NCBI GenBank assembly: GCA_010645155.1
Contig: CM021312.1
Location: 10,866,456-10,930,455 of the forward strand
DNA from: Tigriopus japonicus
Lineage: Eukaryota; Arthropoda; Copepoda; Harpacticoida; Harpacticidae
Length of the DNA: 64,000 nucleotides
Reading direction: 5' to 3'
Position 1 is the first letter of the stretch. Each line of letters opens with the position of its first letter. A program made the translations under genes and the position numbers. Below the pieces are notes generated by a model. That model was not told where the DNA came from. It did not search any database and saw only the letters and a list, made by a program, of their open reading frames with translations. Positions 24,357-34,369 of this stretch are shown here, one piece after another.

Positions 24357-25079
24357 GTCTAGAATTTCTGTGTTGAAGAAAAAACTTTTTTATCGCTCTA
24401 CTTGCTCTACTGATGATATTCTTGACTACTTCCAGTTTAATTTGTTTTACAAAGTTGATTAGTTAACTCAAGTTTACTGTTACGTTTCGTCAAAATGCGC
24501 ATTGCATTAAAAATGCAAATGTAAGTGAGTCTGATTCAGTCAACAACACACCAAAAACAGTTGTTAGAAATTCTGCTGAAATACAAGTGTACTGCCAACT
24601 AGGTGCTTAATAAGTTTAAAATCCTTGTTAATCCCTTGTTCTTCACTAAATAACAGATGACTTCAAAATATGTAAAGCCCACAATTTTCATTTGATGGAC
24701 TGAAATTTATAAAAGTAAGGTTACAAATAAAGCATAGAGCGATAAACGCCTTTCCGATATAACAAGTTACTACAAATTTAGTTTCCAGATCCGAATGTCC
24801 TTTGGATATGTCATTTTCTCTCCCCTTTCTTCACATGTCTGTATTGTTTTTTTTTTTTTTGACCTGGATCTTCTAATTGTAAAGTGATATTAAAACAGGT
24901 TTTTTGACCCAAAAATTCTAAACAAGAACCATTTTGGCAACACAAGGACAAAAGTCAATCAATATTTCCATCACTAATTCCAACGCCCTCAATGCAGAAC
25001 TTGGTAGATCATTCTGTAATTTTTCATTTGACCAATAGCAAGATTCCACAATCAAAAAGTTGAATATTTTCATATTTAA
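24357..25079. other. No gene; dispersed-repeat similarity
   Basis: Mostly AT-rich. Around 24893-24970 a stretch with TTGACCCAAAAA and ATGGCAACAC-like words resembles 54258-54330, suggesting an old dispersed repeat. Confidence 0.4.
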
Positions 25080-25081
25080 TA

Positions 25082-26691
25082 CAGTCTATCAGAAAAGTTT
25101 GCATAACGTCGAGCGTCAGCTCGTTTTTTAAGCCTGGCCTTTGAAGGACAAGGCCGAAAAGGTTGAAATTTGGTCAGAATGACCAACATGGACCAAAATA
25201 CCACGCAAATATCCAAAAACCCAGATGCAATCAAATAATCAAAACTTTTTTTACCAAAGACTGAAAAAGGGGCGGCGCAAAAGTTTGCATAACACTTTTG
25301 AGCAAGTCGAGGAAAGTGTGAGATTTTTCAAGAAACACCTGTAATTTTCTATTGTTTTCAAGAGATTGATGATGAAAAAAGTCTGGATGATTCTAAAGGT
25401 TATAAAAAAGGCGAAAACCTCCATGTAACCTCTCTGTTTTGAAGCAATTATGGGTGCAGCAAAAGAGTTAGCCTTGGAGACCAAGGCCACGATCATTGAC
25501 CTCCACAAGAAAGGCCAGGGATACAGGAAGATATCCAAGACCTTAAGTATTCCCATCCCGACCATCCAAGGAGTGGTCCGACGTTTCCAGCAGCGAGGAC
25601 ATGTTGGCAATGCTGACCGGCCTGGACGACCTCGTAAGCTTCCGGCAAGATCCGTCAGAAAAGTGGTGCGAAAGGTGGAGCAGTACCCTCGTACAACCTT
25701 GGGTGAAATCCAGGATGACCTTGCCAATGAGGGTCTCAAGGTTTCAAAGGATACCATATCGAGGACCATCAGGACTGCTGGACTTCAGGTAAGGCGGCCG
25801 AGGCGCACCCCTTTTTTGAAGCCAAGACACGCCAAAACGCGGTTGAAGTACGCCAAGGACCATCTGGACAAGGACGAGAGCTTCTGGCAATCCATCTTGT
25901 GGTCGGATGAGACGAAAATTGAGCTCTTCAGTCACAACCACGTCCAAACTGTCTATCGCCGTCCTGGACAGGCTTACCTCCCGAAGAACACCCTTCCCAC
26001 AGTCAAGCACGGGGGTGGTTCCATCATGCTCTGGGGAGCATTCAGTGCCCGTGGTCCAGGGAACATCGTGAGGATCAAGGGGATCATGAAGAAGGAGGAC
26101 TACTGCAAGATCCTTCAAGAAAACCTGCAGCAGTCGGCGGAGAAGTTGGAGTTGTGTCCGGATTTCTTGTTCCAGCACGACAATGATCCAAAGCACACGA
26201 GTCGAATGGTCAAGCAATGGCTCACAGACAATGGCATTCAGGTGCTGAACTGGCCAGCGATGAATCCAGACCTGAATCCTATTGAGAATCTGTGGCAAGA
26301 GCTCAAGAGGAGAATCAGGATGAGGAAGCCCAAGAATCTGACCGAGTTGGAGTCCGTGGCCATTGAAGAGTGGCATAATATCCCCCCTGAGACTTGTAAC
26401 AATCTTGTTAAGAGTTACAAAAAGCGACTATTAGCTATTTTGAAGGCTAAGGGGTTTTCAATAAATTATTGATTCAATGTTATGCAAACTTTTGCGCCGC
26501 CCCTTTTTCAGTCTTTGGTAAAAAAAAGTTTTGATTATTTGATTGCATCTGGGTTTTTGGATATTTGCGTGGTATGTTGGTCCATGTTGGTCATTCTGAC
26601 CAAATTTCAACCTTTTCGGCCTTGTCCTTCCAAGGCCAGGCTTAAAAAACGAGCTGACGCTCGACGTTATGCAAACTTTTCTGATAGACTG
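25082..26691 (+). mobile_element. Intact Tc1 transposon with IR/DR ends
   Basis: 1610-bp Tc1-family element bordered by TA (25080-25081, 26692-26693). Inverted repeats are long: 25082-25294 and 26478-26691, differing at only about three to four positions. Each arm contains the string AAAAGTTTGCATAAC twice, once at the tip and once at its inner end (25093-25107, 25279-25293, and on the other strand 26479-26493, 26666-26680). This is the two-binding-site IR/DR layout of Sleeping Beauty-like transposons. The transposase frame between them is uninterrupted. Near-identical arms and an open frame point to recent insertion. Confidence 0.95.
25450..26472 (+). CDS. Tc1 transposase, full length (DD34E)
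   Basis: 340 residues, the usual length for IR/DR Tc1 transposases. The N-terminal 110 residues hold paired-like helix-turn-helix segments around the AT-hook-like GRPRK at 59-63, which bind the terminal repeats. The catalytic domain has WSDETKIELF with Asp153, QHDNDPKHT with Asp244, and NPIENLW with Glu279. The last two are separated by 34 residues (DD34E), so all three acidic residues are present. A glycine-rich stretch (KHGGGSIMLWG) follows the first Asp, as in the family. The stop lies six bases before the right inverted repeat. No frameshift or stop was seen, so the copy could be active. Its own promoter is presumably inside the left arm. Confidence 0.95.
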   Translation: MGAAKELALETKATIIDLHKKGQGYRKISKTLSIPIPTIQGVVRRFQQRGHVGNADRPGRPRKLPARSVRKVVRKVEQYPRTTLGEIQDDLANEGLKVSKDTISRTIRTAGLQVRRPRRTPFLKPRHAKTRLKYAKDHLDKDESFWQSILWSDETKIELFSHNHVQTVYRRPGQAYLPKNTLPTVKHGGGSIMLWGAFSARGPGNIVRIKGIMKKEDYCKILQENLQQSAEKLELCPDFLFQHDNDPKHTSRMVKQWLTDNGIQVLNWPAMNPDLNPIENLWQELKRRIRMRKPKNLTELESVAIEEWHNIPPETCNNLVKSYKKRLLAILKAKGFSINY

Positions 26692-26693
26692 TA

Positions 26694-28083
26694 TGTATGA
26701 TATATGTTTGAAGCTGAACGTGTGCCTTAAAGTAGTATATACCAAAAATTTAGACAAGACAGCACAAGAACGAGAGCGTTCAAGCATTGTAAATGCCGAT
26801 TAGAATAAAATTAAACACAAAAAATATGATTGGAGAAAATACTCGCCTTATTTGTTGAAATATTAGTTTTTAATTGTCTTTTTATTTACTTCAATTTATA
26901 TCATGTTTATTCTTTTCTAATAACGGCAAAGCCCTTGATTCTGAGAATCATTAATTTGTTTACTGTGTTGAATAGTTTGCAAATTGTTCAGTGTTTAAGA
27001 TGTTGCGTTTACCTTGTATAAATGTGATGAAAAGCCCCGCTTTAACCTTCATAACTTCACCCAAAGGATTCAGTCGATGAAATGGCTCAAACAGGAGGCA
27101 TGTTATTGATTCAGAATATTTTAGCATGCACAGAGAAATCGTTGGACCGTCATGAGAAGGCCAATGAGTCAAAATCAAGAGAAATAATTTTGTCGAATTA
27201 TTAATATGGAGTGAGGTCCAGTCGATTGATAATGATGATTTGTACGGCCACATGGAGACCAACGCACTTATTGGTATCACCAGACCTATGATGTACTTGA
27301 ATTGCAATTAAATTTCTAACTAATTGTGATTGTAATTAATTACATTGCATTTGAACCAATGTTTTGGACATTTTTCAATGAGGCATTTGTGCGATTTCTT
27401 TGTGTTTTGTGAAATCTCGCAACCTTTTGACTGGGACTTTGCTTACCAAAAGTCAAAGGTGATAGATCGTAATAGCTTTTAAATTTCGAAAATATTCCGA
27501 CTTTCGCACAACTTTATCAATATAGATAGCTCTACTTAAACAATCACAAAGGGTGACATATCTATCATTCGGGATGGCAAATTTTACCAAAAGTGCTTAG
27601 TTTTGGCGAGTTTTGGATTGATTTCAAACCAACTCGGCTTTTTGTAATTGAATAACCTAGTCAACAAGTGGCGACTCTTTACGAAAAATAGACATTGCCA
27701 AAATACCCGTTTACAACAAACAACTCTTGAAACTCTTCACCTACATAAGAAGTTCTGGGATTCAACATTTCGTAGATTTCCTTGCGTCTTTCCAATATTT
27801 TTCAATATATAATTTATGCACCCAAGGTTCAAAGGTTTAGGAAGCCTTCACACATTTTGCACTTACAAAGAAATGACTGCCTATTGGGTTTTAAAGATAA
27901 TGTAAGTGAATGTCACCTTGAGTACAAAATTAAGGATTAAGGGGACGAGAAATGTGTGGTCAAATATGCAATTTAACAATGTAATAAAGATATTTTATTG
28001 CGATATTTTTCATCTAATGATTAGACATTGTTTTTGAATTATTATGAACTACAAGTCCAGGGTTTTTGGCAATGTTTGGGCTA
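26694..28083. other. No gene; one AATTAC-rich repeat
   Basis: Non-coding. At 27283-27345 CAGACCTATG is followed by AATTGCAATTAAA and GTAATTAATTACA, resembling the ends described at 15623-17194. Confidence 0.5.
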
Positions 28084-28136
28084 CAGGGTGACACATAAAG
28101 ATTAGAACGGCAAAGTATTACCCAGATATCCTTGTC

Positions 28137-28390
28137 AGTAGTATATGCATTCACCCGATTTTNNNNNNNNNNNNNNNNNNNNNNNNNNNNNNNNNNNNNN
28201 NNNNNNNNNNNNNNNNNNNNNNNNNNNNNNNNNNNNNNNNNNNNNNNNNNNNNNNNNNNNNNNNNNNNNNNNNNNNNNNNNNNNNNNNNNNNNNNNNNNN
28301 NNNNNNNNNNNNNNNNNNNNNNNNNNNNNNNNNNNNNNNNNNNNNNNNNNNNNNNNNNNNNNNNAAAATCGGGTGAATGCATATACTACT
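28137..28390. mobile_element. Unsequenced insert with inverted ends
   Basis: The 202-N gap is bordered by 26-bp perfect inverted repeats (28137-28162 and 28365-28390) starting AGTAGTATATGCATTCACCC. Just outside, CTTGTC occurs on both sides, which fits a 6-bp target duplication. It is probably a palindromic MITE that defeated assembly. Confidence 0.6.
28163..28364. other. Assembly gap (202 N)
   Basis: Run of N. Reading frames drawn across it carry no information, and its true length is unknown. Confidence 1.
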
Positions 28391-28790
28391 CTTGTCATCT
28401 TGAATTTCCCGTTAATAACGCCTAAAACGAACTTGATTGGTTGACATTTATCGTTGTTTTTTGTTGAAACAGATTTTCGTTAATTGTTCACATTTCGAAA
28501 CAAAATGGAAAAGCGTCAGGCTATTATTGCCCTTCACCGTGCGGGAAAAAGCTGCAGTGACATTATGAAGGCCTTGGCAGCTTTAAAAGTGACTAAAAGT
28601 ACTGCATGATATACCATAAAACGGTTCAAAGAAACTCAAAGTGTCGAAAACCGCCCGATACCAAGACGTCCTAGGTCAGTTCGGACCAAAAATCTTGTGG
28701 AAGCGACTCGGAAGAAAGTTGAGAGAAACAAGAGGATGTCAATTAGAAAAATGGCCGCGGAGGCCAATTTACACCTTCAAATGGTCCTTA

Positions 28791-29575
28791 GACAGAGTTG
28801 ACCCTGTACAACTTCGATGTAAGCAGAAAATTTTAACTGCGCTGTCTTGGGAGGAGCACTCGACTCAATCACCATTCAATTGCAAACATTACAGGAACTA
28901 AATCTACTTCTGGGACAAGACCTACATTTTTAAAAAGCTGAAAGAAAGACCTACTCAATGATGTGCATTTCATTGATTTTAAATGAATGGTTGAGGCGCT
29001 AGATCCAACCAAGTGCGAGAATTTCATGGAGCGACCTAAAGTAATCATCTAATTTTCAATGATCATAATTCATAAGGTTTATAGACTTCATACCTACAGT
29101 GATTCCAGAGCAAGCAAGGGAGGGTCCATTTGCTGTTGATTTGGTTCAATTTCGTTTATTTCTCAGGTCAGGAGAGCTAAAATTGTATTAAGATTGGTCC
29201 TCCTGAGCCAAAAAAAAACGAAACTGACTCGAATCAAAAGCCAATTAACCGTCCTTCATCTGTTTAAGGCTCAATGTAGGAATGAAGTCTATAAACCTTA
29301 TGATCATTGAAAATTAGATGATTACTTTAGGTCGCTCCATGAAATTCTCGCACTTGGTTGGATCTAGCGCCTCAACCATTCATTTAAAATCAATGAAATG
29401 CACATCATTGAATAAGTCTTTCTTTCCGCTTTTCAAAAATGTTGGTCTTGTCCTAAAAGCAGATTTAGTTCCTGTAATATTTGCAATTGAATGGTGATCG
29501 AGTCGAGTGCTCCTCCCACAACAGTGCAATTAAAATCTTCTGTTTACATCGAAGTTGTACAGGGTCAACTTTGTC
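28791..29575. mobile_element. Fold-back MITE with TA flanks
   Basis: 785 bp. Arms of about 295 bp (28791-29093 and 29283-29575) are inverted copies with a loop of about 190 bp. Ends read GACARAGTTGACCCTGTACA on both strands and are flanked by TA (28789-28790, 29576-29577), consistent with mobilisation by a Tc1/mariner transposase. Confidence 0.75.
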
Positions 29576-29665
29576 TACGTGTAAGGAACATTTGAAAGTG
29601 TCAATGTGAATCGAGAAACAATGCGCAGAGTGATCACACAGGACCTAAATATGAAGGCCTATCAC

Positions 29666-30640
29666 TAGGGACAGGAACTTTAGACGAATAAACTTATTCG
29701 TCTTTTTTCGTCTTTATTCGTCTTTTTTACTCTTATTCGTCGCGATAAATTTATTCGTCTAATTTGGATTTTATTCGTCTTTTTTCGTCTAATCCGGCAA
29801 TTACACTCAACTTTTTTCGTCTAATTAGTCAAAAAATTGATTTTTTTGTTTTTTTCTCAAATTTTAAAGCAAATAGACACTTTTTTAAAAAGTTCAACTC
29901 CAAAACTTGGGCCAAAGTAATAGTTTGATTTTCAGTTGCGTTATTGCACGAGCAAAATATGATCCACACTTGTATTTTAACTTGTAGAGTTTCCTGACAG
30001 ACGCAGAAAGAAAAGGTCACCACTATTGGAATGAAAGGCTATCTGACTATGCAAACAACTAATGTGTCAGCAAACCTGCTGCTAAATATTACTCTATTGA
30101 AAATGTTGAAATAAGGACGGTTGACCATTGACCATTTCTTGATCATTTGGCACTTTTCCGTTAATTAATTTTATAGATTTTGCCGTTTTGCACAAGGGGG
30201 TAGCTGTTCCCCTCAATAGAGGATTTTAAACCAAGCTTGAAAAATTTGCCAATAGACGGCGTGAAAGAGTGGCCAAGTACTAAGCACTAAGCTCACAAGT
30301 CTTTTCTAGAAATCTAGTCTTTTCTCTTTACTGGCCCAACCTTCCCATCTATTGGTGAATTTTTCAAGCTTGGTTTAATGTCCTCTATTGGGCCACACAT
30401 TAGGTCTACTTCATGGGCAGCAGTTTTAATCCTCTTTTTATCCTCGTGACCGGCAATTCATTAGTTTTTTTGTCGTGTAAGTTAGTTTTTTTCGTCTTTT
30501 TTCGTCTAATGTAGCCTTTTATTCGTCTTTTTTCGTCTAATCGGGCAATCTTATTCGTCTTTATTCGTCTAATCAGGTACTTTTATTCGTCTTTTTTCGT
30601 CTATTTTGACAGTTTTATTCCTCTAAACTTCCTGTCCCTA
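29666..30640. mobile_element. hAT MITE with TTATTCGTC subterminal repeats
   Basis: 975 bp with an exact 8-bp duplication, CCTATCAC, at 29658-29665 and 30641-30648. Ends are inverted, starting TAGGGACAGGAA. Both subterminal regions are packed with TTATTCGTC / TTTTTTCGTCTAAT copies, the type of multiple site hAT transposases bind. Near the middle there is a second inverted pair containing CCAAGCTTGAAAAAT. No transposase. Confidence 0.85.
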
Positions 30641-30876
30641 CCTATCACCTTCAAAAGCGTCAGCTTCTTAGTGCGACCACACAGGAGAAGAGGCTTGCCC
30701 GCGCGAAGCTTCTAAGAAATTGGATGAAATCTCGGACGCAAGTTTCAATTATCTGGACCGACGAGAAAAAATTCACCGTGGAGCAAGCCTACAACAGCCA
30801 CAATGACCAGCATTGGGAGGGCTCCTATGCCTTTCAACAAGATGGTGCTCCTACACATACAGCCAAAATTGTTTAG

Positions 30877-31147
30877 AATGGATGAGTGTAATCGAACAAA
30901 TTTAGCTGGGGATTCTGGGGCCAAAATGGCTAGGGATGCGTCAGAGTCGAGACTCACCTTCCATAAAATTTAATGAAAATTCGTTGGCCCAACTCGTTTT
31001 CTTCATTTTGACAATCAATTCAAATAAGAATTTGTTCCTCACGTAACGAACTAAAACAATGAAATGTCAGAACCTAGTTCTGACCCATCCCTAGTCATTT
31101 TGACCCCAGAATCCACAGCTGAATTTGTTCGATTACACTCATCCATT
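30877..31147. mobile_element. 270-bp fold-back element, copy 1
   Basis: Ends AATGGATGAGTGTAATCGAA on both strands; arms share GGGGATTCTGGGG and ATGGCTAGGGATG. It sits inside the mariner transposase. A second copy in opposite orientation is at 35135-35404. No clear target duplication. Confidence 0.8.
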
Positions 31148-31510
31148 GGTGCAAGACAGCTTTTCCGCATTTTTGGCCAAAAGAATTTTGGCCCGCTTCC
31201 TCAATTTAGTCCATTCTCGAGAGGAAGGTCGGGGTCAAAACATATAAAAATGTGGACAGCCTCAGGACAGCGTTGGAGGCCGCCTGGGACGACCTTGATC
31301 CTGAAGTTGTTTGGCAATCTTGCCAAGCAATCAGGAAGAGATTGGATGCGGTTGTGGAGGCCAAGGAGGGCTATCGCGAATAGTACATTAATATGTTTTG
31401 TGGACTTTTGGCCGTTCTATCGATTGTGTTAAATACATTTTCTTGCTTGGTTGATATTTAAAAAGTTATTTGCATATTTCGTCGTGCTAATCTTTATGTG
31501 TCACCCTGTA

Positions 31511-32256
31511 GAATTCAGCCGTCGTTTAAGATGTCATGTCCACACTCTCAATCATCCGTCGGAGCGGGCAATTGATTTTTGGACATTGTTCAAAAGTGTT
31601 CAAAAGAGTCCAAAAGCGTCCTAAAATAATAATTCGAAAAATAATGTTTAAAACAGGCTTAGTATTACACTCTTTTAACTTTCTTTCCAAATTAAAGTCA
31701 CATGGGCTGAACATGGACTGAAGGTCGACTAAACTAATGAAGAAACAAATGAACTGGAGACTGGGACTACTAATTACAAAGTAACAGTACACTTCTTGGA
31801 CACTTTTGGAAACGTTTGATGTACTGATTTGAGGCACTGCGCCGGGTTTTTGTAAGCATCCAATTGAATTTACGCCAAAAAAACAATTAATCAAACATAT
31901 GATTACTAAATTAGCCGTGATTACTAAATTAGTCTTTATTGAAGTACTTTTGACAAGTTATGACAAGGTTGAGAGTTTCTTGAAGCAAAAGACAGATTTC
32001 CAACAAATTTGTCACTCCTGACGACGTTCGACTTAATGTCAATCTAGAGTTATAAGTTTTGAAAACATGTTGAATGAAACTTCTGAGACGAACATCTGTC
32101 TTCAGTGTACAAATTCATTCCTTTTCTTGACTAAGTGAAATGTCAAATCCGTTGCACAATTACATCTTTTTGAGCCTTTGCCAAGTGTTTCTTGCGGAAT
32201 TTTGCAATAATTTTCAACACTGACCAAAGCGGAAAACTTCAGTGTCAGGTTTTTAC
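31511..32256. other. No gene recognised
   Basis: Non-coding spacer between transposons; the minus frame 31526-31894 has no domain features. Confidence 0.5.
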
Positions 32257-32264
32257 ATTTCATG

Positions 32265-32608
32265 TAGTGATGGACCGAAAGCGCTTTCGGCCGAAATTAC
32301 GGCCGAAATTTCGGTTTCGTTTTCGGTTTCGGTTATGCCTACCGAAACCGAAAGCAGACAAGCACTATGTAAAATGGAGTTTGACAACAAAATAAAAAAA
32401 AATGGTCCAAAAACCTCTGAAATTTAAGTTTTCCGATTTTTCAAAATTTGCGACTACCCAATATCGAACACATGAGCATTCTAATTTTTAAGCCAGATTT
32501 TACATTTGAACAATTTTGTAATCAGCTGCTTTCGGTTTTGGTTTCGGTTAAGCCCTCTTTCGGCCGAAACTTTCGGTTTCGGTTATGAGCTCTTTCGGTT
32601 CATCACTA
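32265..32608. mobile_element. hAT MITE with TTTCGG repeats
   Basis: 344 bp flanked by an exact 8-bp duplication, ATTTCATG (32257-32264 and 32609-32616). Ends read TAGTGATGGACCGAAAG on the left and TAGTGATGAACCGAAAG on the other strand at the right. Both sides are full of TTTCGG and the palindrome TTTCGGCCGAAA. Confidence 0.88.
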
Positions 32609-32616
32609 ATTTCATG

Positions 32617-34369
32617 TCTTTTCAAAACAGAACAGGGCCCAAATACATTCTATACAACACATAAAATGGATGTCTGATCCTTCAAAAATTCGAAATAAAA
32701 ATCTCGTAATGAAAATTTGATTTGCGATTGAAAGTGACTACCACGAATACTTGAGAACAATACTAATTTGTGCTACACTTGTTGCATGTACACTACAAAT
32801 CGTGCTAAACCACATGTTGCGAAAAGAAGAAAAGCATGTCTTCAAAAAATGACAAGAAGAAATGAAGTAAAAGGATGAGGATGAGAATTTACATTTCTTA
32901 ATCCAATAAGAAAACATTTTTGTTTTTGTTCGACAAATACTTTGTGAAACGACATTTCTCGAACTTGCAATTGAACTTCATCCACGAATCCTAAAACTTG
33001 CTCCAAAATCGTGGACAACATGAATAAATTAGCCTCAAGTTCCTAAGTGAGCTATTTGTTATTAGGTATTTTCGCTGAAATTTCCCGAAAAAAACCCTGT
33101 CAATTTCGTATTTTCTTAAAAAACCCTTTCAAAAAAAAATTGTAATACAAAGTAAGAACAATGAGTGAGCTTTTGGTGATAATGGGATATTCTTACTTAA
33201 TGCAGCTGTTGAAGCTGTGTAAAGTTGACCGTAGATGTCGCCTCAGTTGGCAGGTCGAGAAGAGTATTTGGTTATTGCAAAATCCACTCCAACACATGGT
33301 TAAGAGTGAATCAAAAATTCGATGAGTAAGGCCGGGAAATATTTTTTTTAAATATAAAATATTTAAAAAATATTTATCCGTTTTTCCTCGATTTTTTAAA
33401 TGTTTTGTTTTTTTCAAAAAAAAAAAATAATTTCTCAAATATTTGAGTCAAAAATATAATTCAGATAAAATTGAGGAAATAAATGAACGACCAATGCCCA
33501 ATAGGGTTTACCAAAAATGAACCCAAAATACAAAAACCTCTACAAAATGGCATTTGTTCTGAAATTTGACATTAACAACCAAAACTACTGTCATACACAA
33601 AAAACTGCGCCATCTATGGGAGTGATAACCGTATCATTTTACGAACCTGCTGCCGTTAGCAGTGTAGGCTTGCCAAAAAAATCTCAGTTTTCAAGGGTCA
33701 GTTTTTCGAAAAATGTTGCATTTATAGGCAATGGCATGGTTGAGAAGTATTGCAAAGTAATTTGAAAACTAATGGAGAAATTGGAAGCCTTCAATTGAAC
33801 AAATTATTTGTTTTTAGGTTTATTTGTCCCAGGAACCGATCTCCTCTGGCCATCTTGTTATTCAAAGTCAGGCATTCCTAATTTCAAAGTTCGGAAGAAC
33901 CCTCTCAACTTTTTTAGATAAAAGCAACAAAACATACTTTTTTGCTAAAACAATGTCAAGAATTGCTATTTCAACTTCAAGTTGTGCAGATAAGAAAGGC
34001 ATTGTTGCAATTACCAGGCCTAAACCTTTGTTTTAGTTACCTCGCACGCTCTTCAGAAACACGGGTCTTCCGAACTTTTTTTCCCGCCAAAAATGATGAC
34101 GTCACTACTAATTGCTGTAGTTGGTAGCTCACGAACATATTGCGATTGTTTCTTGAACATATTGAACAGAGTTTTCAGTGAAAATAAAAATGATTTTGCC
34201 ACTCACTTGTACTGAATATGAAAACTCACATTCGTTTGAACACAGAGACCGATTCTTATAGTAGGGCCTTTATTATTGGATTACTGATTAAGAAAATGAC
34301 AATTCTTGCCCTCTCCATGCACACTTGATTTTTTTTGAAAACGGATATCGTACCTTAGGCCGTAATTAC
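32617..34369. other. No gene placed
   Basis: AT-rich, with poly-A/T runs around 33340-33430. The 3' end of the minus-strand gene starting at 37637 may lie here, but I could not place a final exon. The plus-strand frame 33824-34036 follows a good acceptor-like TTTTTAG but shows no domain. Confidence 0.4.

Larger units (their letters stand above)
28505..31383 (+). pseudogene. Mariner transposase, shredded
   Basis: Starts MEKRQAIIALHRAGKSCSDI, a mariner helix-turn-helix opening, and runs through RPRSVRTKNLVEATRKK to 28790 with an early TGA. After a fold-back insert it resumes with NRETMRRVITQDLN. After a hAT insert it resumes with YHLQKRQLLSATTQEKRLAR and the catalytic block WTDEKKFTVEQ. A deletion follows, then QQDGAPTHTAKIV. 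A further insert precedes the C-terminal part, ending with RKRLDAVVEAKEGYRE and a stop at 31381-31383. Stops, a deletion and inserts make it non-functional. Confidence 0.85.
28084..31508 (+). mobile_element. Dead mariner with four nested insertions
   Basis: Ends are inverted copies of CAGGGTGACACATAAAGATT, bordered by TA at 28082-28083 and 31509-31510. Removing the four inserts listed below leaves about 1.1 kb, a normal mariner size. The transposase is readable in pieces between the inserts. Insert order cannot be read directly, because each insert lies in mariner sequence and not inside another insert. Confidence 0.85.

Noticed and set aside
25251..26376. Minus-strand frames inside the Tc1 element
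   Set aside because: Shadows of the transposase; they have no family motifs.
28014..28444. Reading frames across the N run
   Set aside because: Their middle is unsequenced, and the symmetric ends come from the inverted repeat.
30745..30957. Frames sharing the LDSDxSLAILAPESP motif at 30745, 31064 and 35324
   Set aside because: They are read from the arms of the same 270-bp fold-back element, not from related genes.
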